A DNA stretch of 63,274 nt from Verrucomicrobiia bacterium (lineage in GTDB: Bacteria > Verrucomicrobiota > Verrucomicrobiia > JABWAM01): NCBI GenBank assembly GCA_028687435.1, contig JAQUAF010000029.1, positions 1 to 63,274 of the forward strand. Reading direction: 5' to 3'. Each line of letters starts with the position of its first letter. Within the stretch, counting starts at the first letter, position 1. Positions 27,888-36,988 of this stretch are shown piece by piece. Below the pieces are notes generated by a model. It saw only the letters and a list, made by a program, of their open reading frames with translations, had not been told where the DNA came from and searched no databases. The translations under genes and the position numbers were made by a program.

Positions 27888-29060
27888 GTGCCGCTTGGTA
27901 TGGCTGACACAAAAATTTTGAGTAATGAGAAGGAGGGGGTCCGAAGGAGGGTTTCGCTCAAGGATCTGGCTCGGCAGGCGGGTTGTTCCATTACATTGGT
28001 TTCATCAGTGGTCAATGGGGCAAAGGGAAACGCTTATGTTTCCCAAGCCATGCGCAAAAAGATTCTTGATTTGGCTGCCCGCTGCCAGTACCGCCCTCAT
28101 TTTGCGTCCCGCATGTTGCGATCCCGGGGGCCTCACACCATTGGTGTGTATCTTCAATCCAAAACTTTTCTTCAGCTTGGGAATCCCCGTTATGTTGCGC
28201 CATTGCTGCGCGGGATCAGCGAGATTTGCGCAAAATGTCATTGCGATCTTCTCATGTGCAACTTGGATGGGGGGGAATCCTTCTCCAGTGTCCTGCAAAA
28301 AGTCCAGGAATCCAGGATTAGCGGGTTGATCATCATCCATCCCGCATTGGAGGATGAAGGGGATGACAAACTGCGGAAAGATGAGATTGATCATGAGGCG
28401 GAACGGATAATCGTCATCGGTCACCATCGGCTGAATGAAAGGATAGAGACCATCCAATTCGACAATCGCGCCGCAGCAAGGGCGGCGGTGGAGTATCTGG
28501 CCGGGTTGGGGCATCGAACGATTGGTTTTCTGGGCACTCCTCTTGACCGGAAGTATCAGGATACGAACGAACGGGAAGAAGGGTTCAGGGAAGCGGTCAG
28601 GCAATTTGGCTTGTCCCAGCGGCGCGAACTGGTGTTCAATGCGGAAACCAATGCCAAGCCAGTCCAGTCCCTTTCCTGGTCTGAAATGACGGGCCACAGC
28701 GGGGTGGATCAGTTGCTTGGTCTTGGAGAAGGCAAACCCACGGCCATGATTGCGTACAATGAATTGGTTGCCGCCGCAGCCTGTCAACGGTTGCATATGC
28801 TTGGAGTGAAGATACCTGGCGAAATGAGCGTCATTGGGATCGATGACAGCGATTTGAGTCTTTTGCTTTGGCCTCCGTTGACTTCCGTGCGCCAGCCGCT
28901 GGTGGCGATGGGCAGGGAGGCGGCCCGTCGTTTGCTTTTGAAACAGGGGGTTGACATTGCCGAGGGCGGCCCGGTCCATGCGCCTGTTTCGGAGGGAGTG
29001 GTTCGTTTTGCGCCTGAACTGATTGAACGGAAATCAACAGGACCCTTTCTTGAAAAATAA
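27888..29060 (+). CDS. LacI family transcriptional regulator
   Basis: A 390-residue regulator. The helix-turn-helix is VSLKDLARQAGCSITLVSSVVNG (about 22-44), followed by the hinge helix KILDLAARCQYRPHFASRMLRSR and a periplasmic-binding-protein-like effector domain (HTIGVYLQSKTF, DNRAAARAAVEYLAGLGHRTIGFLG, GKPTAMIAYNELVAAAA, GEMSVIGIDDSDLSLLLWPPLTSVRQP). Such proteins repress carbohydrate genes until a sugar binds. The start may be GTG 27888 or ATG 27900; the HTH is complete either way. A pseudopilin gene follows after 19 bp and two secreted proteins lie downstream, the likely regulon. Confidence 0.92.
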   Translation: MPLGMADTKILSNEKEGVRRRVSLKDLARQAGCSITLVSSVVNGAKGNAYVSQAMRKKILDLAARCQYRPHFASRMLRSRGPHTIGVYLQSKTFLQLGNPRYVAPLLRGISEICAKCHCDLLMCNLDGGESFSSVLQKVQESRISGLIIIHPALEDEGDDKLRKDEIDHEAERIIVIGHHRLNERIETIQFDNRAAARAAVEYLAGLGHRTIGFLGTPLDRKYQDTNEREEGFREAVRQFGLSQRRELVFNAETNAKPVQSLSWSEMTGHSGVDQLLGLGEGKPTAMIAYNELVAAAACQRLHMLGVKIPGEMSVIGIDDSDLSLLLWPPLTSVRQPLVAMGREAARRLLLKQGVDIAEGGPVHAPVSEGVVRFAPELIERKSTGPFLEK

Positions 29061-29079
29061 TTTATCTCTTCCACTTGCC

Positions 29080-29826
29080 ATGAAAACGGCGGATTTCATT
29101 TCGATGGAGCATTGCCCTCAATCCAATGCCGAAACCGGCGCTGGCAGGCTGGGGATGGCCGGGTTTACGCTGATCGAGTTGTTGTGTGTCATTTGCATCA
29201 TGTCGATTTTGGCGGCTCTTTTGTCACCCGCCTTGAAAAAAACGCGCGACCAGGCGAAGCAGATTGTCTGTGTAAACAACCTGAGGCAGCTGGGCGACGC
29301 GGCCCATCTTTATGCAAATGACAACGATGGCGGCCTTCCGCTGGGATATGTCAAGGATGGAAGCGTTTACACCTATTGGTATGACCGGCTTTTTCCCTAT
29401 TTGAAGAACGGCAATATCATGCGCTGTCCGGGGCTCAAGAAAAACACCTCGGGCGACACCTTGGAATGGATCACGGAATATCCGGCGGGCAAATACAATT
29501 ACACGAAGGTCCAGTATGAACAAATCGGGTATGGATGGAATATTGGAACGGCGGCGGGCGGTTATCTGGATGGGGCGGGCTATAACAATCTTGTGGACAC
29601 AAACAAAAAATTATCCCAATGCTGGCGTCCGGCCGAGACGGTGATGGCGGCGGACATCAGTCCGTGGACCAAGTACGCGCTGTGTTATTCCGCCGCCAAT
29701 ATTGCCTTTTTGTCTTCCATTCATGCCGGAGGCGGGAATTACCTTTTTGTTGACGGTCATGTTGAGTGGCTCCAGAGGGAGAAAGCCTGGGCTTCCCCGG
29801 ATTTTTTTAAATTTGCGAGAGACTAA
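29080..29826 (+). CDS. Pseudopilin with prepilin motif and H-X9-DG signature
   Basis: A 248-residue protein from ATG 29080. The prepilin segment is GMAGFTLIELLCVICIMSILAALLSP, the body starts VNNLRQLGDAAHLYANDNDGGLPL, and the H-X9-DG box is HAGGGNYLFVDGH, 25-30 residues from the end. The leader before GFTLIE is long (about 27 residues), so a later start is possible. The VNNLRQL segment is shared with the pseudopilin at 20.0 kb, where it also follows a sugar-type regulator. It precedes the large secreted protein by about 210 bp. Confidence 0.87.
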   Translation: MKTADFISMEHCPQSNAETGAGRLGMAGFTLIELLCVICIMSILAALLSPALKKTRDQAKQIVCVNNLRQLGDAAHLYANDNDGGLPLGYVKDGSVYTYWYDRLFPYLKNGNIMRCPGLKKNTSGDTLEWITEYPAGKYNYTKVQYEQIGYGWNIGTAAGGYLDGAGYNNLVDTNKKLSQCWRPAETVMAADISPWTKYALCYSAANIAFLSSIHAGGGNYLFVDGHVEWLQREKAWASPDFFKFARD

Positions 29827-30040
29827 GATTTTAAATCCGTTGGAATGGGGTTCCGCATGGCAAATCCGTCATCCCGCATGGTTGTCATCACTGCCCAGCC
29901 TTTGGACTGAAAGACAATTTTCGCGGTGGAAACGCGGACGCCGGACCTGCCGGATTTTAAGCAGACATTTTTATGATGTTCTTGCAAAACTTTGCGCCAC
30001 GCATCGTGGTTTTGCGGGAGCATCTGATAAAAGGAACATT

Positions 30041-32359
30041 ATGATCCCAACAAGAGAAGTGAGGAAATATTCCAGGTTGCGCCATCTTTGCTGTTTCGGA
30101 CTGCTGGCGTTTCTCATGGTCCGCATGCCGGCTGCTGGCGTTGAGACGGATCAGAATCCCCCCGAATCCAACCGCGAGGCAGCCGGCCTTGTGAACCAAC
30201 CGGCCTCCGGGAATGCGGATCTATCCGATTATTTCAAGAAACAAATCAAATCCAAGCCATGGGAATCCCAACATTATCAGAATTACGGCGCAATGCCTTT
30301 CGATGAGAAGACATTTTTCATAGGCATGCTCGACTTCAGGCTGGAGTCTCCGGAAAGCATGATTGCCTTTTCCCGAAAACTGGAAAGACTGGGAATGGGG
30401 CGTGTTCTTCCCATTCCTGAAAAATATTTTTTGAAGGCATCCCTTGCGGATCTGGAAACCCTGGTCAAACCGGCTCTTGAGCGGGGCTGCATCATCCTGG
30501 TCAACACGCCAAGTCCCGCTTCCATTTACAAGAAGCCTGTTCAGAAGGAGAAAGTGCTGCTTCTCAAGAGGCTGGCGGGGCGGAATCTCCTGATTTACAG
30601 CGGGGAAGCCGACGCGAATATTTCACGAATCAAATATGGGAAGCTTGAAGCTGACGCAACCGGTTATTATTCGGCAAAAAAGCAGTTTTACACCGCCGCC
30701 TATGATTTTTACCGGGAGAACGAAGTGCCATGTTTTGAAGGCACGGAAGGCACGTTTGACGATTTGCTGCTCAGGAGCGGTCCCAAGGGGCTTTGTTGCA
30801 TTTCCTATGGGAACAAGATGAACACGGAACTCAAGCTTGCCTACATCCGGGGCGCATCAAGAATGAATGACAGGATGCTTGGCGCCTACAACCAGATATG
30901 GGGGGGGACGCCCAATTGGTATCCCGGGCGGGCATTTCGTTACAACGGGCCGGGGAAGATAGGGAACATGGAACCGTGGAAACCGGCGCCGGCGGGGTTC
31001 ACGACCTGCCGCAGATGCAATGCTCCGGCATCCCAATATCTCCTGAAGCCTTTTGGGGATGAAGCCCAGTTTTTTTCGTGCGGGAAATGCGGTTATGCGG
31101 CGGGAAAACCACCGGAAGGTTACCGGATTGCATGCCTTCTCACCCTTTTTTCCGGCGCCCGTTTTTTTCTGAGCGAAGAGGTGGTCGAATCCTATGTGGC
31201 GGAAAATTACCTGCTTCCCCATGGCGCTGTTTTGCAGGAAATCCGCCATGTGTGGCGGAAAATGAAGGGAAAAATCGGGGATCCGGTGACGCCGCTGGCC
31301 GTGATGACCTCCCCCGACAACGGATGGAATGCCCCGTTGAAATATGTTCCAAAGCGGAAATGGGGCGGCAACATGCCCCTGGGACCGGCGGAAGGCATGT
31401 TTGAGCTTTACGATGTTTTTTATCCCGCCAGCACCAAAATCAACCCGATCCAGTATGCAAACGTAAAGTTGGGGGAGGAGGGGAGGCTTTCGGGGCAAAA
31501 GTGGCACGACAACGATCTGATTTATCCTTGCGATTTTACGGATACCCCGCGCGGGCAGATCGATGTTGTCACATCCTTCATTACGCCGGAAAAACTGAAG
31601 TTGTATCATTCCCTGGTGGTTTTGGGGCCCTTTGATCCCAACGAGGAAACGCAGAGGCTTTTGACGGATTATGTCAATTTAGGCGGGAATCTGCTCATAA
31701 ACACCCGGCAGGTTGGAAAAAATCCGGAATGGATCGAAAAACTTGCCGGAATCAAAATCCGTTCCGAAACTCGCAAGTCGGCCCGGATTCATGTGAAGAA
31801 CCCGCCCGGCCTCATTGTGGAGGGAACCGAGTTTGAAGTGGACGTGATTGATTCCGGGAAAACAGACATTATCGCAGAGGCGGATGGAATTCCCGTGGCC
31901 GTCTTTTCAAGGGCGGGCCGCGGCGCGGTTTCCGTGTCAACCATTCCTTATCTTGTGAACTGCAACAACCAGCCGGTGGAATTCGGCATGAAACTTGTCG
32001 CTGCAATGGGCGATGCGGCCGAAGATGGAATAACGATCGCCAATCCAGCCCGCTTTGAATACGTGTTGACGTCGTCCGACGATACTTATCATCTGCTGTT
32101 GATTTATTATGGATCCGGGGAGTGGAGGGGCGCCCCGTGGACTCTTTCGATTCCAGGCAAGCCATCCAGTTCGAAGTTCAACGCCGAAAAAGAGACGTGC
32201 CGCGTGGAAGTCGACGCATCGCTTCTTGGAAAAATCGACAAGGTGACTGGTCTTGATGGCGAAGAAATCCAGACGCTTTCCAGGGGAGACAAGATCATGA
32301 TCGATGTGGAAATTGGAAGCTTCAACTATTGCATACTTGATCTTCATAAAGCCAGATAA
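30041..32359 (+). CDS. Large secreted glycosidase-like protein with internal zinc-ribbon-like motif
   Basis: 772 residues from ATG 30041 (ribosome site AAGGAAC), with a signal peptide (LRHLCCFGLLAFLMVRMPAAG). The first half resembles a TIM barrel (LVKPALERGCIILVNTP, NEVPCFEGTEGTFDDLLL, LAYIRGASRMNDRMLGAYNQIWGG). An insert has two CxxC pairs (TCRRCNAP and SCGKCGYAAG), like a zinc ribbon. The third quarter, with YHSLVVLGPFDPNEETQRLLTDYVNLGGNLLINT, resembles the GATase-like fold of beta-galactosidase trimerisation domains. The C-terminus is beta-rich. No family is certain; Glu in FEGTEG is a candidate catalytic residue. An in-frame extension upstream to 29702 is not coding-like. Confidence 0.6.
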   Translation: MIPTREVRKYSRLRHLCCFGLLAFLMVRMPAAGVETDQNPPESNREAAGLVNQPASGNADLSDYFKKQIKSKPWESQHYQNYGAMPFDEKTFFIGMLDFRLESPESMIAFSRKLERLGMGRVLPIPEKYFLKASLADLETLVKPALERGCIILVNTPSPASIYKKPVQKEKVLLLKRLAGRNLLIYSGEADANISRIKYGKLEADATGYYSAKKQFYTAAYDFYRENEVPCFEGTEGTFDDLLLRSGPKGLCCISYGNKMNTELKLAYIRGASRMNDRMLGAYNQIWGGTPNWYPGRAFRYNGPGKIGNMEPWKPAPAGFTTCRRCNAPASQYLLKPFGDEAQFFSCGKCGYAAGKPPEGYRIACLLTLFSGARFFLSEEVVESYVAENYLLPHGAVLQEIRHVWRKMKGKIGDPVTPLAVMTSPDNGWNAPLKYVPKRKWGGNMPLGPAEGMFELYDVFYPASTKINPIQYANVKLGEEGRLSGQKWHDNDLIYPCDFTDTPRGQIDVVTSFITPEKLKLYHSLVVLGPFDPNEETQRLLTDYVNLGGNLLINTRQVGKNPEWIEKLAGIKIRSETRKSARIHVKNPPGLIVEGTEFEVDVIDSGKTDIIAEADGIPVAVFSRAGRGAVSVSTIPYLVNCNNQPVEFGMKLVAAMGDAAEDGITIANPARFEYVLTSSDDTYHLLLIYYGSGEWRGAPWTLSIPGKPSSSKFNAEKETCRVEVDASLLGKIDKVTGLDGEEIQTLSRGDKIMIDVEIGSFNYCILDLHKAR

Positions 32360-32433
32360 TGCCTCCTGGACGGCAAGTCGAAGGGGGGGTGTTTTGAGAG
32401 TGACTTTCAAGGAGGAGAAGCTAGGTTTGATTT

Positions 32434-33165
32434 ATGAAAAAGACGATTTTATTCATTGTTCCGGTTTTTACCCTTGCAATTCATCTTTTGGCCCGGGATG
32501 CGGTGTTCGACGCGCCGCATGCGGTTGCGGGTGAATTCAAGCTGGATGGGCGTCTGGATGATTCCATTTGGAAAAAGGCGCCGGTTTATGAGATGACCAT
32601 GCCGGAAAACCTGATTGAGGACGAAGGACGGACTTTTCATGAAGGGGGGCAGGTTCAATTTGCCTGGAACAAGGATTATTTTTACACGGCGATCCGGTTT
32701 GTGGATTCCGATGTCGTGGCTGAAGGCAGGGAGAACGGACTGCATCATTATCAACTTGGCGATCTTGCCGAGTTGTTCATGAAGCCGGAGGATCAAACCT
32801 GGTATTGGGAGCTTTATGCCACGCCTCTCAATTACAAAACGTCCTTTTTCTTTCCCGGTTCCGGACGGAAGCTGCCCAGTTGTTTCAAATACACCTGCGG
32901 ATTGAAGATCGCCGCAAAAGTGGATGGCACGGTGAACAACTGGAAGGATATTGACGAGGGGTGGACCGCCGAGTTCCGGATGCCGGCGAAGGATTTGACC
33001 GCCCAAGGCGGGTCATGGGGGCCGGGGTCCAAGTGGTGCGTTTTTATTGGACGTTACAATTACAACCGTTACCTGCGTTATCTGGAGTTGAGCAGTTGCC
33101 CGAAGGAGCCGAAGGCTGATTTTCACCTTCTGGAGAGCTATGCCCGGTTGAACTTTAAACCATAA
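32434..33165 (+). CDS. Secreted CBM9-like carbohydrate-binding protein
   Basis: A 243-residue exported protein: signal peptide MKKTILFIVPVFTLAIHLLA, then a family 9 carbohydrate-binding-like beta-sandwich. Typical blocks are FKLDGRLDDSIWKKAPVYEM, VQFAWNKDYFYTAIRFVDSDV, LGDLAELFMKPEDQTWYWELYATP and EGWTAEFRMPAKDL. It has no enzyme domain, so it probably binds glycan at the cell surface. It is the last gene of the LacI locus, 74 bp after the large secreted protein. Confidence 0.8.
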   Translation: MKKTILFIVPVFTLAIHLLARDAVFDAPHAVAGEFKLDGRLDDSIWKKAPVYEMTMPENLIEDEGRTFHEGGQVQFAWNKDYFYTAIRFVDSDVVAEGRENGLHHYQLGDLAELFMKPEDQTWYWELYATPLNYKTSFFFPGSGRKLPSCFKYTCGLKIAAKVDGTVNNWKDIDEGWTAEFRMPAKDLTAQGGSWGPGSKWCVFIGRYNYNRYLRYLELSSCPKEPKADFHLLESYARLNFKP

Positions 33166-33364
33166 TTGTTCAATGCACGATATCCGGTGGCGGTTCGTAT
33201 CCTGGGTTGGAAGGTAATCAATTGGGGACGACGCCGGTTTTGGCCCATTCGAAGAGGTTGCCTTGGAGGCAGGCCGGGGCGGCGGGAAGGCGGGAGCGGC
33301 GGCGGGCCGGGGTGGCGGTGTCTGGAGGGAATTCTTTTCAGCCTTCGGACTTCAGTCTTTTTTA

Positions 33365-33814
33365 TCAGAGCATTGACTTGACGCGGTAGATGGCGATTTC
33401 GGAATACATGGCCTCGTTGTTCAGGATGACCTGACGTCCGGTCAGAGTGCGGAGATTGATGACCAGAGGCGCCTTGAGATTGGTGTGCAATTCGGTGGGG
33501 GTTGTTTGGACCACTTTGATGATGCAGAGAATCAGGGTGTCTTCCTGTGGCGGAGAATCAAGGGCTGTGAGGTCGAAATCGGGCACATCGGGCCGGTATT
33601 CCGGGAAAAGGACAAAAGGCGAAGTGACCACAAAGGACAGGGAGGCGGTTTTGAGCGATTGCAGCCATGCAAAGGGGCGTTCCTCGGGATTTTGAAGCAG
33701 TACGAAACGGGTTTCATCTGGAAAACCTGGCAGGCCGAGGGCAAAGGTCAATGTGGACTGGGGAGTGACTCGCTTGAGCAACTCGTCGAAAGCGGATGAA
33801 TTTTGTGAAGTCAT
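33365..33814 (-). CDS. fliW: Flagellar assembly factor FliW
   Basis: A 149-residue cytosolic protein that binds flagellin and, in well-studied bacteria, antagonises CsrA. Family features: LGLPGFPDETRFVLLQNPEERPFAWLQSL, PFVLFPEYRPDVPDFDL and the C-terminal NLRAPLVIN-type block (here NLKAPLVINLRTLTGRQVIL). It lies 66 bp downstream of flgL copy 2 as the last gene of flagellar module 2. The usual neighbour csrA is not found in the 200 bp that follow. Confidence 0.92.
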   Translation of the reverse strand: MTSQNSSAFDELLKRVTPQSTLTFALGLPGFPDETRFVLLQNPEERPFAWLQSLKTASLSFVVTSPFVLFPEYRPDVPDFDLTALDSPPQEDTLILCIIKVVQTTPTELHTNLKAPLVINLRTLTGRQVILNNEAMYSEIAIYRVKSML

Positions 33815-33880
33815 GGCAATGGGCGAAAACGGTTGCCATTAAACCGAAACAAGACGAGTTTCGCAAGCTTAACTGTCGGA

Positions 33881-34873
33881 TTACAGATAGTTGAGGAGAC
33901 TGAGGTTCAAGACCTGAGATCCGGTTTGAAGAGCGGCTTCGAGGGCGCTTTGGACGCGCGTCAACGAGACAATGGCATCGTTCAGATCGGTGTCGGACAC
34001 TTGCGAGAGGGTGGTTTCGTCTGATTGAAGGCTTCGGGTGTGCGTGTCAACAGTGGCTTCAAAACGATTCAGATTGGCGCTGGTCTGGCCGAGAATGGTG
34101 GCGACATTGTCCTCGACGCCTCGCAGGGTGGTTACCGAAGCGGCGGAGTCCAGTGTGCCGGCGCGCAAATCATCCCGGATATCGATCAGGGTCTGGAAAA
34201 TATTGTTGGGGCCGCCGGGAACAGCAGCGGTGTTGACGAACAGCCCTCTGGCGGCGCCGGAGCTGCTTTGTCCAAGAACATTGGAGGCAACGGTGGAATT
34301 TTTTTCGATTTCGACCTGCTGTTGGACCTCATTGCCCCGGAAAGTGATGGCGGTGATTTCGTTGCTGGTGGCGTCCCGGGTGGCGTAAAAGGGAACAAAG
34401 GGATGGGCTGGAGCGCCGACTGGGACGCCTCCCGGGTCGGTGTCGGAGGGGGTGGGGCAGGTGCCGCCGAACATGAACTGGCCACCCTCGGTGCGGTTGG
34501 CGATGGATATGGCGCGTTCCAACAGGTTGTTGATTTCGGAGGCAATCACTTCGTTGTCCGTGGCGGAATTGGTTCCATTGGCTTTGATGACGATTTCGGA
34601 AGCGCGGCTGACAACGGTTTGCAAATCCTCCTCGGCGGAATAGTTTGCATTGGCCTTGGTAATGACGTCGTAGGAGGTATTGCGGAGTTGCTGGGTGTAG
34701 CGTTGGTTGGAATGCAACTCGAGGGTGGTCCGGTAGCCTGCGGGGTCGTCGGAGGGGACATGGATGCGCTTGCCGCTGGCGATGTTGACCTCGTAACGGT
34801 TGAGCTGGTTTTGCAGGGTCTGCAACTGGCCCAACAACTGATCGCTGAACATGCCTGGAGTGATGCGTATCAT
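33881..34873 (-). CDS. flgL: Flagellar hook-associated protein FlgL, copy 2
   Basis: A 330-residue junction protein with N-terminal LQNQLNRYEVNIASGKRIHVPSDDPAGYRTTL, DLQTVVSRASEIVIKANGT and the C-terminal TSANLNRFEATVDTHTRSLQSDETTLSQVSDTDLNDAIV, ending LNLSLLNYL. It is clearly paralogous to the copy at 16.5-17.5 kb. It starts 17 bp after flgK copy 2 in a run with flgN, so this pair has a chaperone, unlike the first pair. Confidence 0.93.
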   Translation of the reverse strand: MIRITPGMFSDQLLGQLQTLQNQLNRYEVNIASGKRIHVPSDDPAGYRTTLELHSNQRYTQQLRNTSYDVITKANANYSAEEDLQTVVSRASEIVIKANGTNSATDNEVIASEINNLLERAISIANRTEGGQFMFGGTCPTPSDTDPGGVPVGAPAHPFVPFYATRDATSNEITAITFRGNEVQQQVEIEKNSTVASNVLGQSSSGAARGLFVNTAAVPGGPNNIFQTLIDIRDDLRAGTLDSAASVTTLRGVEDNVATILGQTSANLNRFEATVDTHTRSLQSDETTLSQVSDTDLNDAIVSLTRVQSALEAALQTGSQVLNLSLLNYL

Positions 34874-34890
34874 GGGATTTTATTGTTTTA

Positions 34891-36453
34891 TTATCTGATG
34901 GCCATGATTGAATCAAACATGCTTTGGATGGTGGAGATGAAACGCGCGGATGCGGCGTAGCTTTGCTGGAAACGGATCAGATCGGCCATTTCCTCGTCCA
35001 CGGACACGCCCATGACGCTGTTGCGCTGTTTTTCGAGTTCCTGATTCACCACCTGCTGGGTGCTCAACTGGCTGTCGTTGGAGCGAAGGGAACTGCCCAG
35101 GGCGGTGAGATTGCCCAGGTAGTAGCTTTGGATGGTTTGGCCCCCCGTGGTGGCGCCAGCGGTGGAATCGCGCAACCGGGCGATCAGCAGGGCGTTGTCG
35201 CCATTGTTGGGTTGCCCGAGTGTGGCGAGAGCGGTGTTGCCGGGGGTGTCGGAGGCCGCGATGAGATTTTGATTGGAGGAAATGGCGGAGCTGAGCGTGA
35301 TGTTTGCGGCGGTGATGTTGAGGGCGGCGACATCGTCCACAAAGTAGTGATCGGTTCCCGCAACGTCATAGTAAGGCGGGTTTTGCAAAGTGTAACCGAG
35401 GGCGTGCTGGGCGTTGACAAGGCCGGCGAAACTGGAAGCGATGTTGTCGTATTGGCCGAGCATGCCGCTTCTGTCGGCCACCAGCGCGCCGGAGGTGCCG
35501 ATGGAGTTGGCGACTTCGAGTTGGGCGGAGAGCGTTCCCTTGTCAGGCTGCACCGCCAGCAGGGCTGCGGCGCCGCCGCCGGTGGCGCCGTAAACCGCAG
35601 TGGTGGGAACCGTGCCTCCCCTCGAAAGCGCATAGGTGCTGCTGGTTGCGGAGCTTCCGGAATCGAACTTGCTGACCAGCAGGGCGCCGGTGGAACCGTG
35701 AAGGCGGACGGTGAGGGTGCCGTTGGCTTCCTCCTGGGTGTAGAGGTCGATTTTTCCGGAGAGTTCTTCGATTGCGCGCTGGCGGGAGTCGCGCAGGTCG
35801 TTGGCGGTATAGGCGCCGCCGAGTTCCATGTTGTAGATTTGCCTGTTCAGATCGGCAACGTTCGCCAGCTCGTCGTTGATGTCCGTAAGGTTTTGGTCTG
35901 CCTGGTTGAGAATCTGCCCCTGGAGCGTGCTCAGATTATCGCTGATGGTATTGAGTTTGCGGGCGACGGCGTCCGAACCGAGCACCACCTGCTGGCGGAG
36001 AACACTGGAGGTCGGGTCGGCGCTCAGGCTTTCAAAGGCGTTGTAGAACGCGTCGAACGCCTCCTGCAAGCCGTCCGTGGTGGTGGTGACGGTTGTGCCG
36101 GCCAGGGATTCGACATTGTCCACGGTCTGGCCGATGTTGCTGGTCACCTGCGCCATGAGCTTGCTTTTCTGGTCAAGATATTGCTCGTTGCTGATGTTGC
36201 CGGGCATCTGTGAATCCAGCAGAAAGTTTCGCAGTTGCTGGATTTCGAGGGCGATGACGCCGTGCCCCTGCGGTCCCACGCTGGTGTTGGAGGCGACATC
36301 GGTTTGCAGGTTGACCCGTTGCCGGGCGAAGTTGGCGGTGTTGACATTGGAAATATTATGTCCCGCAACTTCAATGCCCACCCGTGAAACGGCCAGCGCC
36401 TGTGCGCCCATGAAGAGGCCTGCCGTCAATCCCATGGTTGATTGTGATCCCAT
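34891..36453 (-). CDS. flgK: Flagellar hook-associated protein FlgK, copy 2
   Basis: A 520-residue hook-filament junction protein: EVAGHNISNVNTANFARQRVNLQTD at the N-terminus, a helical region with GLQEAFDAFYNAFESLSADPTS and LRDSRQRAIEELSGKID, and the C-terminal MADLIRFQQSYAASARFISTIQSMFDSIM. It is a paralogue of copy 1, with the same domain order and near-equal length. It starts at the end of flgN and is followed by flgL. Confidence 0.94.
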   Translation of the reverse strand: MGSQSTMGLTAGLFMGAQALAVSRVGIEVAGHNISNVNTANFARQRVNLQTDVASNTSVGPQGHGVIALEIQQLRNFLLDSQMPGNISNEQYLDQKSKLMAQVTSNIGQTVDNVESLAGTTVTTTTDGLQEAFDAFYNAFESLSADPTSSVLRQQVVLGSDAVARKLNTISDNLSTLQGQILNQADQNLTDINDELANVADLNRQIYNMELGGAYTANDLRDSRQRAIEELSGKIDLYTQEEANGTLTVRLHGSTGALLVSKFDSGSSATSSTYALSRGGTVPTTAVYGATGGGAAALLAVQPDKGTLSAQLEVANSIGTSGALVADRSGMLGQYDNIASSFAGLVNAQHALGYTLQNPPYYDVAGTDHYFVDDVAALNITAANITLSSAISSNQNLIAASDTPGNTALATLGQPNNGDNALLIARLRDSTAGATTGGQTIQSYYLGNLTALGSSLRSNDSQLSTQQVVNQELEKQRNSVMGVSVDEEMADLIRFQQSYAASARFISTIQSMFDSIMAIR

Positions 36454-36454
36454 A

Positions 36455-36955
36455 TCAAGCCACCGCCTGAAAAATGTTCTGGCGCTTGTTGTTTTTTCGC
36501 AGCGCGCCGTTTTCGCTGTAAACCGTGACTGTTTCCTTGCGTGGATCCAGCCAGGGGCTTAACACCTGTTCCAGGAAATGCATTGAATGGGAGAGCAGCA
36601 CATGATTTTGCCACGCAATTTCATGCACCAGCTGAATCAAGGTGTCGATCCGCTGAGCCAGGAAAGATGTTTGGAGCCGGATGGATTCGGGAAAATAGCG
36701 GGTGCGGATGGCCAGTCCGGGTTTGTTGGGCAGGCGGACGCCCTCCAGCAGGCATTTAAACATGGCATCCCTTTTTTCCTGGTTTTGGCGCACACGCAGA
36801 AGTTGTTCCTCAATGCATTGGAGGATGGCCAGCAGCGGCTCGGTCTTGCGATTCAGGATCAATTGCTGTTCCTCTTTTACCAAACGGAGCAGTTCGGCCA
36901 GACTGTCGTGTTCAGTCAAAAGGATGGTTGCAGCACTTTCGGGAGTGTAGATCAT
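36455..36955 (-). CDS. flgN: Flagellar export chaperone FlgN
   Basis: A 166-residue, mostly helical, cytosolic protein with no signal peptide. It is placed exactly where FlgN is expected, directly upstream of flgK-flgL, and has the FlgN-type first helix (LLTEHDSLAELLRLVKEEQQLIL) and a late helix with LIQLVHEIAWQNHVLLSHSMHFLEQVL. It should hold FlgK and FlgL before export. Sequence conservation in the family is low, so position carries much of the argument. It is closely coupled to flgK (1 bp). Confidence 0.8.
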   Translation of the reverse strand: MIYTPESAATILLTEHDSLAELLRLVKEEQQLILNRKTEPLLAILQCIEEQLLRVRQNQEKRDAMFKCLLEGVRLPNKPGLAIRTRYFPESIRLQTSFLAQRIDTLIQLVHEIAWQNHVLLSHSMHFLEQVLSPWLDPRKETVTVYSENGALRKNNKRQNIFQAVA

Positions 36956-36988
36956 GGAAGGGCAGGTTGGGATGAGTGTCCACTCTCT

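Noticed and set aside
34924..36213. A long plus-strand open frame (429 codons) opposite flgK copy 2
   Set aside because: It is the GC-driven shadow of a well-identified gene on the other strand; composition is Gly/Val-rich without domain signal.
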